The position numbers were made by a program, and so were the translations under genes. From a virus, in the IMG/VR virus record IMGVR_UViG_3300025168_000480, positions 1 through 28,281 of that record: a stretch of 28,281 nucleotides of DNA; one strand, written 5' to 3'. Below are positions 17,459 through 25,200 of this stretch, one piece after another (within the stretch, counting starts at the first letter, position 1; each line of letters opens with the position of its first letter). Under the pieces are notes generated by a model. That model ran no database searches. It saw only the letters and a list, made by a program, of their open reading frames with translations, and was not told the origin of the DNA.

Positions 17459-18915
17459 TATCCGTTTCTTTGTACCCATACTGTATCACTATAGCTAGTA
17501 GCTAACGAAGCTTTTAAAGTTGCTATATCTGATTGTTGAGTCGCGTATTGAGGTGCTTGTATCGGAGGACCTGATGGTCCAGCTGGTGTAGGGTGAATTT
17601 CACTCTGCAGAGTAGTCAGCATAGCATCTATAATATCACATAAAGTACTTTTCCATAAATCATCTTCATCACCTAAAACTAACGGGTGACCTTTAGTAGC
17701 TTGAGTTGCACCAACTCCTCCATCATCTTCTGATTGTTGTGACTTACCTAAATATATAAGAGGTGCTTCTATTTCTACCTTTTCTGTTGCATTTAAGTAT
17801 ATCGATGGAGTATCAACTAAAAATTCACTACCTGCATCAAAGGTCATATCAGTTTCTGTAGTTAATCCAATTCCACCTCCTCCGAAAATATACGTTCCAG
17901 CTTCCCTACTATTAAATACTAATCTATTCGAAGTTAATAATATCTGACCTTGACGTTCACCTTCTGCATCTATTAGGTCATCAGTTGTCGGAGCTGTTAG
18001 GTCTTCACCTACTGTATTTTCTCCTGCTTCAAAAGATAGTGCATCATATTTAGTAGACCCAAAAGTTAAAGGTACTGTTTGACCTTTAGTCATCCAAATT
18101 GTACCAGCAGCTGTATCAGGATCCTCTATTACATGCTCTCCACCATCTTCTAAATCCTGATCTTGACCGTTACGAATTATAATTAAAGGTTCAGCTGGAT
18201 CGTCTGTAGATGGATCTGACCATAAATTAGGTACGTCAGGGTCTACTACTGCTGAACCAAATCGTATAGAATGACCAAATCTACCTTCAATAGTAAAATC
18301 TCCTTCATAAGGTTGTATTGGTCTAATACGCGGTTGCTCTTTAAATGTTCTACCGAACTCTATATCACTACCCTCATCACCGGATATGTTAGGATTACCA
18401 AACCCTACTTCTTTATATTCAGCTATCTTATCCTTATCCGCTGAGGATATATCAGGTTCTGGTATGCTTAAGAATGGTATAGCGTTATGATGTACAGAAC
18501 CCCAAATGTTTAATATATCATGATAATACATCTGAGTGCTGTCAGGTTGATCAACTGAGTTTTTTTCGCAATACTCTGTAATTAATACTATTTCGTGAAT
18601 AAGTGGATATTGCTTAATGTTACGAGTCAATGGAACTGCCCAGCTTAATTTATCTAAATCTTCTACATTAGCATCACTAAATATACGTCTGACTTGAATA
18701 CAGCCAATTTGCTCTTCTGGATCAGGTATAGAAGAATCGTAATTAGGATGTGAAGGGTTAAGTACTATATCTACTACCTCAGCAGGCTCAGTATGATAGT
18801 TATCGACTTTGAGATTCTGTTGAAAATCGAGATCATTTTGAGTAACTGGAGCTGCAGGTCCATACGGACGATAGCTTTTTCCTTTGTTATTCTTTACCTT
18901 TGAGTACCCGGCCAT
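17458..18915 (-). CDS. 5: Baseplate hub/spike protein gp5-like, without a lysozyme domain
   Basis: The 485-aa protein has an N-terminal segment (about 40-120) resembling the OB-fold of gp5 proteins (EPAEVVDIVLNPSHP, then IGCIQVRRIF and LIHEIVLITEY). Toward the C-terminus (about 355-395) short alternating strands (DMTFDAGSEFLVDTPSIYLN, then EKVEIEAPLIYLGK) look like the beta-helical spike repeats of gp5/VgrG proteins. A disordered tail follows. T4 gp5 (575 aa) has a lysozyme domain between these parts; I see none here, so peptidoglycan digestion must lie elsewhere. The N-terminus overlaps the 131-aa gene by 29 nt, and AAGGGTG precedes the ATG. gp25 and gp6 lie shortly downstream. Confidence is moderate because repeat recognition was by eye. 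Confidence 0.7.
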   Translation of the reverse strand: MAGYSKVKNNKGKSYRPYGPAAPVTQNDLDFQQNLKVDNYHTEPAEVVDIVLNPSHPNYDSSIPDPEEQIGCIQVRRIFSDANVEDLDKLSWAVPLTRNIKQYPLIHEIVLITEYCEKNSVDQPDSTQMYYHDILNIWGSVHHNAIPFLSIPEPDISSADKDKIAEYKEVGFGNPNISGDEGSDIEFGRTFKEQPRIRPIQPYEGDFTIEGRFGHSIRFGSAVVDPDVPNLWSDPSTDDPAEPLIIIRNGQDQDLEDGGEHVIEDPDTAAGTIWMTKGQTVPLTFGSTKYDALSFEAGENTVGEDLTAPTTDDLIDAEGERQGQILLTSNRLVFNSREAGTYIFGGGGIGLTTETDMTFDAGSEFLVDTPSIYLNATEKVEIEAPLIYLGKSQQSEDDGGVGATQATKGHPLVLGDEDDLWKSTLCDIIDAMLTTLQSEIHPTPAGPSGPPIQAPQYATQQSDIATLKASLATSYSDTVWVQRNG

Positions 18916-19282
18916 TTTCTACACCCTTAATTTTATCATCTATATTAGCGTTATTTTTTTCAATAGCGTTTAACTCTGCAAGTAGCTGATTTTTTTCTTC
19001 TTCTGAAATACCAAAATCGTTCTCACCTTGAACGTTATTACCAATAAGTCGTTGAACTACTGCTAGAAGTTTAGCTAATTGATCATCATTTTTTACACTA
19101 ACTTCTAAATAATCTTTTATTAAAGGTACTATAATAGTAGCATCACCTATGTTTTGAACAAACGGTTTTAATTCAGATATTAATAAATTTATCTGAGACT
19201 CCTTCTTCTTGGATGCACCGTATAAATCTTTAGCAATATCTGAAAAGCTTTTTCCTTTAAATATTTCACTATCTTTATCCAT
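18887..19282 (-). CDS. Unrecognised 131-aa acidic helical protein upstream of the gp5-like gene
   Basis: The sequence is mostly helical and charged. The first 30 or so residues (FKGKSFSDIAKDLYGASKKK) precede hydrophobic helices (LLISELKPFV, then IIVPLIKDYLEV and LAKLLAVVQRLIG). The C-terminal 45 residues form a Glu/Asn/Lys-rich coiled-coil-like tail. It overlaps the gp5-like gene by 29 nt and follows the sigma-factor gene by 9 nt. No Shine-Dalgarno is visible; the region before the ATG is AT-rich (TTATTATAT). A tail-assembly or hub-associated role is plausible from position only. Confidence 0.5.
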   Translation of the reverse strand: MDKDSEIFKGKSFSDIAKDLYGASKKKESQINLLISELKPFVQNIGDATIIVPLIKDYLEVSVKNDDQLAKLLAVVQRLIGNNVQGENDFGISEEEKNQLLAELNAIEKNNANIDDKIKGVENGRVLKGKE

Positions 19283-19291
19283 ATATAATAA

Positions 19292-20104
19292 TTAGAAATA
19301 TTTAGAATTTTGTTGACTAGAACTTGCTATAGTATTATCAAGTCGACCTGTCTTCTGATAATCTTCCCACATGTCACGATATATGCGACGCATCTGATTA
19401 ACTACTTTAGTTATATACTGAGTTTTAACATCAGCCATTTCACGTATCATAATATACAATGCTTTTTTATTATATATTTCTATATTTTCTCTGCGCCTAA
19501 ATAACTCTGCTATAGCAGCTGCTACTCGTATATCTTTTTTTCTAGTAAATATAGTATTAAGATTAGCGTCCCAATATTCAACCATTAAGTCAGTAAAGTC
19601 TTTTCGTGCCTCTTTAATATCTTCACGAACTATTTCATTAGTAATATTACGTTTAATATCTATAGCATCTACAGAAGTACGCTGCTTCATTTTTTTATAA
19701 TTTTCGTTGTTATTATAAATTAAATAATTTTTAGCAACTATACTAAAATAAGAATAAGCTTTTGAACCTTTAGTTGGATCATACTTATCAATTTTCTCTA
19801 TAAGGTACGCAACTACCTCAGCTTGTACATCAACATAAGGATCGTCGAAACAATAAAATTTAAAGGTATGAATAATATTTTCCGTAAGTTTCATAAACGG
19901 TTTATGTATATGTTGAGAATAAACTTTATTACGCAAAAAATAATCAGGTTCATTATTATAAGCTATAATAGCACGTTCATTTTCTTCGTGAAAATACCCT
20001 CTCCGCTTTTTTGCTTTTGTTACCTTACGTTCTGTTTCGAACTCATCATACCATTCATAAAATTCTTGTACTGGTGATAAGCTAGCGCTTACTTGATTTA
20101 TCAT
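19292..20104 (-). CDS. 55: Late-transcription sigma factor, gp55-like
   Basis: The 270-aa product has a sigma70 region-2-like core at about 88-130: DDPYVDVQAEVVAYLIEKID, then KYDPTKGSKAYSYFSIVAKN, with the aromatic/basic YFS-VAKNYL helix that contacts the -10 element. No region 4 is visible, as in T4 gp55 (185 aa). This version is longer, with basic N-terminal (KVTKAKKRRG) and C-terminal extensions. gp55 directs host core polymerase to late promoters (TATAAATA in T4), usually with sliding clamp and gp33. It lies directly upstream of the baseplate block it would be expected to activate. GGAGAAGAGG precedes the ATG, and the start overlaps the 96-aa gene by 23 nt. Confidence 0.85.
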   Translation of the reverse strand: MINQVSASLSPVQEFYEWYDEFETERKVTKAKKRRGYFHEENERAIIAYNNEPDYFLRNKVYSQHIHKPFMKLTENIIHTFKFYCFDDPYVDVQAEVVAYLIEKIDKYDPTKGSKAYSYFSIVAKNYLIYNNNENYKKMKQRTSVDAIDIKRNITNEIVREDIKEARKDFTDLMVEYWDANLNTIFTRKKDIRVAAAIAELFRRRENIEIYNKKALYIMIREMADVKTQYITKVVNQMRRIYRDMWEDYQKTGRLDNTIASSSQQNSKYF

Positions 20105-20372
20105 CCTCTTCTCCGAGTGTGTCTAATTTTTGTATAATTGCTTTAAGCTCTTTAAAAAAGTAGCCTACTTCATCATCTGATGAGAACGAGCCTTTATTAT
20201 CTATCTTTTTAATCTCTCTATTCATATCAGTAATTGTCTTTGAGAATTCTCTTACCCAAGTTTCAAGGTTTTCTATATATTCTTCACCCTGTTCATATTT
20301 ACGTAACAGGTTATATATAATATACAGAGTACCAGCAAGAGCTAGCGTAAGTATTATAATTGTTATTATCAT
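20082..20372 (-). CDS. Small membrane-anchored coiled-coil protein, 96 aa
   Basis: One N-terminal membrane segment (residues 1-22, mostly Ile, Leu, Thr and Ala) is followed by a charged helical tail (YEQGEEYIENLETWVREFSK, then MNREIKKI and FFKELKAIIQKLDTL). Topology is probably N-terminus in the membrane and the tail cytoplasmic. The start overlaps the HD-gene stop (ATGA, 4 nt) and the end overlaps the sigma-factor start by 23 nt, so all three are probably one transcript with coupled translation. I know small proteins like this beside gp55 in marine T4-like phages, but no function. Confidence 0.6.
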   Translation of the reverse strand: MIITIIILTLALAGTLYIIYNLLRKYEQGEEYIENLETWVREFSKTITDMNREIKKIDNKGSFSSDDEVGYFFKELKAIIQKLDTLGEEDDKSSKR

Positions 20373-21190
20373 CCGAATAACTCATCAAATAATTTACTAG
20401 CATCAGAACCTGTATTCAGCTGTGACGCTGGAGTAGGTTTCTTTTTAGGTGCAGGTTTAGGAGCTGTTGAAGGCTTTTTAACTACATGCTTCATCATCTT
20501 ATCTTTAGGAACATCTGTTAATGTTCTAGTTCCTTGTAATCCATTCTCACCATATTTCCACCTCTCCCACTCTACCCTCGAAGCTATCATATCAGCTTGA
20601 TGGAGTATTAATGGTAGGTTAGAACGTAGTCTTGAATCTGGATTAAAGCTGACAAGATAAGGTTTGTTAGCTTCCTCATACATACCATCATGTATCCGTA
20701 TACCTAAAAATTCATTCCAAGAATATGTAATACCGAAATGCTGTAATAAGAATAAGCTCCTGTCAGGAACTAAACTAAATTCAGTTTTAGGATTAACTGT
20801 ATAGAGAGCACCTTGATTCTTTCTATGCCATTCAGACTCATTGGGTATGTACGTATCATTTTCTAAATCACCTACCTTACCTAAGTCATGATTTAATGCG
20901 GCAAACATTAGCTCTTCTACTGAGTAATTATCTGTATAGGCGCCTTGCATCATCCATGAATTATATAAATCGAAAGCACAATCCATCACACGAAGTACGT
21001 GATCAACATAACCACCAGGAAAGCAGTTATGATAAGATTCTCTAGAGCTAGCAGGAGCGAACATCATCCTATCCGCAAAGTGATTATACATTTCAAGAAG
21101 TTTATCTTTACGTTCACCACTAAACTGATGCTCTATCCTTCCTATTAGATCATCCCAGTTTTCTTTAATTTGTTTTTCGTTTAATTTCAT
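20369..21190 (-). CDS. HD-domain phosphohydrolase-like protein
   Basis: The 273-aa product carries the spaced His/Asp ligands of HD superfamily enzymes: H64 (GGYVDHVLRV), H101-D102 (LNHDLGKVGD), H151, H167-D168 and a late D200 (ILHQADMIASR). HD proteins hydrolyse phosphomonoesters, nucleotides or cyclic nucleotides with bound metal; the substrate cannot be told here. A Pro/Lys-rich linker (about 235-260) leads to a short C-terminal peptide (SKLFDELFG) that could be a protein-binding tail, for example for a sliding clamp. Translation starts 9 nt after the ClpP stop with no clear Shine-Dalgarno. A role in nucleotide metabolism or signalling is possible. Confidence 0.75.
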   Translation of the reverse strand: MKLNEKQIKENWDDLIGRIEHQFSGERKDKLLEMYNHFADRMMFAPASSRESYHNCFPGGYVDHVLRVMDCAFDLYNSWMMQGAYTDNYSVEELMFAALNHDLGKVGDLENDTYIPNESEWHRKNQGALYTVNPKTEFSLVPDRSLFLLQHFGITYSWNEFLGIRIHDGMYEEANKPYLVSFNPDSRLRSNLPLILHQADMIASRVEWERWKYGENGLQGTRTLTDVPKDKMMKHVVKKPSTAPKPAPKKKPTPASQLNTGSDASKLFDELFG

Positions 21191-21199
21191 ATTAATATA

Positions 21200-21850
21200 T
21201 TAATGTATTATTCCGTCAATGACACCCAGCTTTTGAGCATCTTTAGAAGATAAATATAAATCCGTTTTTGTCTGTTCAGACCAGAATTTTTTATCTTTAA
21301 TTGTTTTTTCCCCTAGAATAGAGTTGGCCATATCTTCAAGGTGAGCGTTATATTTATGAGCTGCTTTAAGATCAGATGATTTACCAGCTTGCATAGACGA
21401 GCCTTCATGAATCATAATTGTTGATCTCTTGCTAGCTAAACGTTTACCAGTTCCACAAGCTAAAATCATTGCAGCTGCACTCATTGCTTTACCTCTGCAT
21501 ATAGTATTAACTTTAATACTACTGTTTCTTTCTAAACTTTCTATATAGTCTATAATACCAAACATCTCATATACATCTCCACCTACTGAATCTATTATGA
21601 CGTTGATAGGTGAGGTATCTCCTTCTTCTCTATTCTTAATAATAGCGCGACATCTAACCATAAAATCATATAAGCCAAAATCTTCTATCTCACCTACTAT
21701 ATAAACTACACTATCCTCTACATCAACTGCAAATTCTATTTCTTTATACAGATGCTTTTTCTCTAGATCATCTTCATAATAAACCTCATCCTCAGATGTA
21801 TTAGTCTTTGCTTCTTGTTCCTCGTAAGTACCGTATATATCTCGTGCCAT
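21200..21850 (-). CDS. ClpP-family serine protease with intact catalytic triad
   Basis: The 216-aa protein contains the ClpP fold signatures: NVIIDSVGGDVYEMFGIIDY (about 83-102), GKAMSAAAMILACG with nucleophile Ser124, STIMIHEG with His148, and TDLYLSSKDAQKLGVIDG with Asp197. All three align with the E. coli Ser-His-Asp triad, so it should be active. The first 35 or so residues are an acidic extension instead of the usual N-terminal loop, so docking to a Clp ATPase may differ. T4-like phages use an unrelated prohead protease (gp21); a ClpP homologue could mature the head, remodel host protein turnover or pair with a host ATPase. No Clp ATPase is in the window. AAGGAT precedes the ATG. Confidence 0.88.
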   Translation of the reverse strand: MARDIYGTYEEQEAKTNTSEDEVYYEDDLEKKHLYKEIEFAVDVEDSVVYIVGEIEDFGLYDFMVRCRAIIKNREEGDTSPINVIIDSVGGDVYEMFGIIDYIESLERNSSIKVNTICRGKAMSAAAMILACGTGKRLASKRSTIMIHEGSSMQAGKSSDLKAAHKYNAHLEDMANSILGEKTIKDKKFWSEQTKTDLYLSSKDAQKLGVIDGIIH

Positions 21851-21852
21851 AA

Positions 21853-22062
21853 TTATCCTTTTAATATTTGTTTTAATTTATCAAATGGCTTTGTCTTTCC
21901 TTCAAAAGCCTCTTCAACACTTATACTATCATAACCGAGTGCGCAAGCTAGACGCTTACATACTCTTTTGAAGTCATGTATGTCTACATTTTCATTAACA
22001 TCTAATTCAACCTTCTGAATTTCTTTAGAATATGTACCACGGGTGTATATTAGTTTATCCAT
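21853..22062 (-). CDS. Unrecognised 69-aa protein upstream of ClpP
   Basis: A small soluble protein with an N-terminal beta segment (KLIYTRGTYSKEIQKVELDV) and a helical C-terminal half (FKRVCKRLACALGYDSISVE). It has two cysteines (about 35 and 40) but no zinc motif. It ends 2 nt before the clpP start, so the two are probably co-translated; an adaptor or regulator of the protease is possible but unsupported. There is no Shine-Dalgarno. The 12-mer TTTTCGTATATT ends 7 nt before the ATG, suggesting that transcription of this gene and clpP starts at or beside the start codon. Confidence 0.6.
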   Translation of the reverse strand: MDKLIYTRGTYSKEIQKVELDVNENVDIHDFKRVCKRLACALGYDSISVEEAFEGKTKPFDKLKQILKG

Positions 22063-22069
22063 ATTGTAT

Positions 22070-22081
22070 AATATACGAAAA
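22070..22081 (-). promoter_or_regulatory. Repeated 12-mer TTTTCGTATATT before the 69-aa/ClpP pair
   Basis: An identical copy of the intergenic 12-mer, ending 7 nt before an ATG that lacks a Shine-Dalgarno. With TATATT as -10, the transcript would begin at the A of ATG. Confidence 0.55.
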
Positions 22082-22093
22082 ATAAATTTAAGA

Positions 22094-22606
22094 TCAAACT
22101 AATCTAATTTTTAATTTACGACTAATTTTTTTAATTTGAGATTCAACAGCTTTTTTATCTTTTTTGAGAGAAGCTTTTTTTAACTGTTTTTTGAGATCAT
22201 ATAACTCTGCCATTAACGTACGTTTTTCAGCTTCACGCTCTCGTTTAGTTAATCGCTTTTTAGTTTTTTTAGATTCTATAATTGTGGCTGGAAGTGTACC
22301 TTTCAATTTAGGTTGTTCAGTTCCTTTATGAAACACGTTACCCTCTTTATCAACAAACTCGTTCATCCATTGCCAACCCTTAGGTCTACCTGTCGGTTTA
22401 TATCTTGGAGTAAATTTAGGTGGTTCGGTAATTCGGTTTACACATTTATGGCAAAGAGTAGCAGTAGTATCTATATTTACTTTAACCCACTCTCCACAAA
22501 ATCTACCTGACCAGTACTTACCATTCTCAATACTGTTACGACAGATCATCCATCGCTCACCTTTCTCAATATAACTTTTGTAGACTGTTGTATTCTTCTT
22601 TGCCAT
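22094..22606 (-). CDS. Zinc-ribbon-like basic protein, 170 aa
   Basis: The N-terminal 60 residues hold four cysteines (C22, C37, C52, C55; the last pair as LCHKC) in a spacing that could bind one zinc. The middle is Pro/Lys/Thr-rich (PKFTPRYKPTGRPKGWQW). The final 55 residues are a strongly basic helical segment (TKREREAEKRTLMAELYDLK and onward). This arrangement suggests nucleic-acid binding, perhaps transcription- or translation-related; I recognise no family. There is no Shine-Dalgarno. The 12-mer TTTTCGTATATT ends 7 nt before the ATG. It is followed by the 69-aa gene, which has its own 12-mer copy, so the genes may be separately initiated. Confidence 0.6.
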   Translation of the reverse strand: MAKKNTTVYKSYIEKGERWMICRNSIENGKYWSGRFCGEWVKVNIDTTATLCHKCVNRITEPPKFTPRYKPTGRPKGWQWMNEFVDKEGNVFHKGTEQPKLKGTLPATIIESKKTKKRLTKREREAEKRTLMAELYDLKKQLKKASLKKDKKAVESQIKKISRKLKIRLV

Positions 22607-22613
22607 ATAATTA

Positions 22614-22625
22614 AATATACGAAAA
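22614..22625 (-). promoter_or_regulatory. Repeated 12-mer TTTTCGTATATT before the zinc-ribbon-like gene
   Basis: Third copy of the 12-mer, preceded on the coding strand by a longer T run (nine Ts in all before CG). It ends 7 nt before an ATG without a Shine-Dalgarno. Confidence 0.55.
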
Positions 22626-22643
22626 AAAAATTAGTTAACCAAC

Positions 22644-23927
22644 TTACCCTCTATATTTGTAACTTTTTTTAACTCGAGCTACAGGGGGTGGGCGTTTAAC
22701 TACTCGTTTTTTAGATTTATTTTTCTTAGATTCAACCATACCAATTAACTTTTCTTTATCAGTTTTTTCTACTTCACCATGATATAATTCGTGCTCTGAT
22801 TCGTTACCTTCTATAGGAGTATCAACGCTCTCCTTAACTTCCTCTTGTTTAGCATCCTGTAGACCTTCTTCTTCTAGAACATCAATCCAAGCATCTAAAC
22901 CATTCTGAACCCTTGCTGTAGATAGTATTTCCTCGTTAGTTTTTATAGCAGTCTCTAAATCATCTACTACTAAATCTTTTTTTTCAATTTTAATACTTTC
23001 TGTTATACTTTGACTGTACCCCTGATCCTTTAATTCTGGAGAAGGTTCACTCCACTCTGCTGGTATAGGGTATGGTTTGTTAAATTCCATTCCATCCGGT
23101 ACTGACATTACTATATCAGAATCCTTACCCTTCACTTGAGCGAACGCCATATTAGCTGCAACTACAAGTGCTATTGCTAAAGGATCAAATACAAATATTA
23201 TAAGTAATAAAAACCAGTTAACAACTTTATTCATAGGTTGACCAGTTGTTTCTGCTAAATATTTAAGTGGACCTAATTCACTCTCTGCTTCATTAGATAT
23301 CTCTTTATCTAATAATGCCATGTCAGTTTTATTAATTGAATCCATTACAGCTTCAATTTTAATATTAATACCATCTCTACTCGTGGTAGCAGTTAATAAC
23401 TCGGTTTGTAATGCTCTACGAGCTGATGAAGAAGATGTTGTAATTAACTGTCCTGATTCTTTATCAATATACTGTACCTGCGCTGGATTAGATAAAGCTA
23501 TCCTTAAATCTGAAATTGATTTAGTTAAACTACTTTTTTCAATTTTAAGATCCTGTTTTTGCTCTTCAAATCTAATCTGTTTTTGATTTAAAATCATTAA
23601 CGACTTATCTAATAGTTCAGATTGATTTGCAGTTGATTGATATGCTCCAGATAGAAACCCATATATACCTCCTGATGTTATTACTATTAAAACAAAACAT
23701 GCGATTGAGAGGTAGGCCCTTAATCCTTTGTTAATAGTATCCCAGTACTGGTAAAGCAGTGACGCTACGACAAGTTTAGCAAACTCGAGTGAACCTGCCA
23801 TAATCATTACTTGAAAGCTAGCTCCTGCAAATAGTTTACTTAAACCATATACAGAATAGAATGCTGCTGAACCTGAAACAGCTAGTGCACTTAACGCTAT
23901 TAATAATGGAAACAGCTGTTTACGCAT
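22644..23927 (-). CDS. Four-TM inner-membrane protein with a coiled-coil loop and basic tail
   Basis: The 427-aa protein has three N-terminal membrane segments (about 6-26, 34-59 and 71-94), a soluble coiled-coil region of about 110 residues (103-215), and a fourth membrane segment (235-262, including FVFDPLAIALVVAANMAF). A long charged C-terminal tail ends in Lys/Arg/Pro-rich sequence (KKRVVKRPPPVARVKKSYKY). The coiled coil lies between TM3 and TM4, on the side opposite the tail if the segments are as drawn. I know similar proteins from marine phage genomes only as unnamed membrane proteins. A role in altering the host envelope or superinfection exclusion is speculation. It begins 2 nt after the 57-aa gene, with which it is surely co-transcribed. 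Confidence 0.7.
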   Translation of the reverse strand: MRKQLFPLLIALSALAVSGSAAFYSVYGLSKLFAGASFQVMIMAGSLEFAKLVVASLLYQYWDTINKGLRAYLSIACFVLIVITSGGIYGFLSGAYQSTANQSELLDKSLMILNQKQIRFEEQKQDLKIEKSSLTKSISDLRIALSNPAQVQYIDKESGQLITTSSSSARRALQTELLTATTSRDGINIKIEAVMDSINKTDMALLDKEISNEAESELGPLKYLAETTGQPMNKVVNWFLLLIIFVFDPLAIALVVAANMAFAQVKGKDSDIVMSVPDGMEFNKPYPIPAEWSEPSPELKDQGYSQSITESIKIEKKDLVVDDLETAIKTNEEILSTARVQNGLDAWIDVLEEEGLQDAKQEEVKESVDTPIEGNESEHELYHGEVEKTDKEKLIGMVESKKNKSKKRVVKRPPPVARVKKSYKYRG

Positions 23928-23929
23928 TA

Positions 23930-24103
23930 CTATCCTTCTAATTCAGTAAAATTAACTATTTGTTTATTTATTGATTGTAACTTATTTATAATACCTACAG
24001 CTTCTACTTTAGATATAGCATTAGATTCTAACCCTCTCTTTAATGTTTCAAGAAGATTAGATATAGCTTCGGCTCTGTTTTGTACTTGATCTTTATATTT
24101 CAT
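23930..24103 (-). CDS. Short helical protein, 57 aa
   Basis: A minus-strand reading frame from ATG at 24103 to TAG at 23932-23930 encodes a mostly helical 57-aa protein beginning MKYKDQVQNRAEAI and ending IVNFTELEG, with regularly spaced Leu and Ile as in an amphipathic helix pair. It ends 2 nt before the ATG of the four-TM protein, an operon-like spacing that supports it. Only a weak AAAG-type ribosome site is present. The 125-nt region upstream is almost pure A/T. No family recognised. Confidence 0.6.
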   Translation of the reverse strand: MKYKDQVQNRAEAISNLLETLKRGLESNAISKVEAVGIINKLQSINKQIVNFTELEG

Positions 24104-24110
24104 ATATATC

Positions 24111-24212
24111 TTTATTATAATTATCTATTATATTATTTTTATTAATTATTATTATATTTAATTATTATTACTATTATTATATTATAAATTATAGAATATA
24201 ATTAAAAAATAT
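24111..24212. other. Almost pure A/T intergenic tract, about 100 bp
   Basis: Only three G/C bases (24125, 24171, 24194) occur in 102 nt, with repeated TTA/ATT triplets. Several TATAAT-like hexamers are present on the coding strand, before the 57-aa/four-TM pair. It could hold a promoter, an easily melted region or an origin-like element; no open frame is present. Confidence 0.6.
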
Positions 24213-24228
24213 CGTAAAGGCAACTGTT

Positions 24229-24459
24229 TTAGAGTATTTCTGCAGTTTTTATTTGTTCACAGAAGAGAAACATACCATTCTTCTGGAATACCTTCTCAAC
24301 ACCACTACAGTTATCACGTAGATGCTCTACCCAGACACGTATCATTGCATTAACATCATCAGAATTAATGCCATGAGATCTCGGTGACATTTGATGCTGA
24401 GGTATAGCTCTATGTATTACCCAATACTCATTATCGTATTGTAAAACTTTTTTTTTCAT
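24229..24459 (-). CDS. Unrecognised 76-aa protein
   Basis: A small soluble protein with a basic start (MKKKVLQYDNEYWVIHRAIP), a His/Gln-rich turn, a helical middle (DDVNAMIRVWVEHLRD) and two cysteines (about 51 and 68). Mixed helix and strand are expected. It has no clear Shine-Dalgarno; a GC-rich spot (GCTGGCCCGC) lies between it and the DUF2061 gene. It is followed by the near-pure A/T tract. No function inferred. Confidence 0.45.
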   Translation of the reverse strand: MKKKVLQYDNEYWVIHRAIPQHQMSPRSHGINSDDVNAMIRVWVEHLRDNCSGVEKVFQKNGMFLFCEQIKTAEIL

Positions 24460-24492
24460 AATGTAAGGTTTATTGACTTGCGGGCCAGCTTT

Positions 24493-24732
24493 TTAGTTTT
24501 TTTCTATAACCTTTTTTACATTCTTGTCTATACCGTATTTGTTTCGTATCCAGGCTCGTTCATGAAAATAATATAAAATCATTTTAGTGATTATCTCCAA
24601 TCCACTGACAGTTAATCCAGCAGTAATACTGCCTGTCACTAACCAAGTTAATAAAAGAGTATCCAAGCTGGCAATTGTTCTCCAACTCAGAGTCTTTAAT
24701 AAACTTCTCCTTTTACTAGCAAACATCATCAT
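24493..24732 (-). CDS. DUF2061 family membrane protein
   Basis: The 79-aa sequence matches DUF2061: a basic SLLKTLSWRTIASLDTLLLT start, a second membrane segment (GSITAGLTVSGLEIITKMIL), then YYFHERAWIRNKYG. The family is made of two-TM inner-membrane proteins of unknown role, found in marine bacteria and in marine T4-like phages. It follows hsp20 closely, a pairing that looks operonic. Three consecutive ATGs occur at the start; the first is used because TAGGG lies upstream of it. Function unknown; the family call is confident. Confidence 0.85.
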   Translation of the reverse strand: MMMFASKRRSLLKTLSWRTIASLDTLLLTWLVTGSITAGLTVSGLEIITKMILYYFHERAWIRNKYGIDKNVKKVIEKN

Positions 24733-24739
24733 ATAAACC

Positions 24740-25153
24740 CTATGTAATAGTTATTGTTTTAGGTTTAGCTTCTTCTGCAAGTGGTGCAGATAAATGAAGT
24801 AACCCATTTTCTAGTTTTGCTTTCAACTGACCTAAGTCAAATCTTCTGCTAATTCTCCATCCAAAGTTAAATGCTCGTTTAGCAATATTCCTTTGAATGT
24901 ATTCATTCTCGTTAGAGCTTGAATCCTTCTTGTATTCTACTCGAAGTACATCCCCCTCAATAGTGAGTTCAATGTCTTTGTTTGTTAAACCTACGCACGC
25001 AATATCAATATTGAGCCCTTCTTCGGCCTCATATATGTCTACTGGATGGTTTAGTTTGGATGCATCTGCAAATTGATAATCTACATCTGTCTTGAAATAG
25101 TCCTTAAATAGGACGTCGAATGGCGATGTGCCGAATGGTGTTAAATTTCCCAT
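24740..25153 (-). CDS. hsp20: Small heat-shock protein Hsp20 (alpha-crystallin domain)
   Basis: The 137-aa product has an N-terminal arm, then an alpha-crystallin domain starting at VDIYEAEEGLNIDIACVGL and continuing LTIEGDVLRVEYKKDS. The conserved late motif ENGLLHLSAP is followed by a short tail ending ITIT, the I-x-I/V dimer contact. Hsp20 oligomers hold unfolding proteins without ATP. Phage copies are typical of marine T4-like genomes and may help scaffold or assemble virions. It has the clearest ribosome site in the window (AAGGAG, 8 nt from ATG) and a leader of about 90 nt with a hairpin and a copy of the 12-mer promoter-like motif. Confidence 0.93.
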   Translation of the reverse strand: MGNLTPFGTSPFDVLFKDYFKTDVDYQFADASKLNHPVDIYEAEEGLNIDIACVGLTNKDIELTIEGDVLRVEYKKDSSSNENEYIQRNIAKRAFNFGWRISRRFDLGQLKAKLENGLLHLSAPLAEEAKPKTITIT

Positions 25154-25200
25154 AATAAATCTCCTTAGATAATTTTAATATTAAACATTATTGTTTTAAC

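Noticed and set aside
24473-24482. GC-rich spot GCGGGCCAGC followed by T-rich sequence on the plus strand
   Set aside because: It cannot form a stable stem, and the T run belongs to codons of the DUF2061 gene on the other strand.
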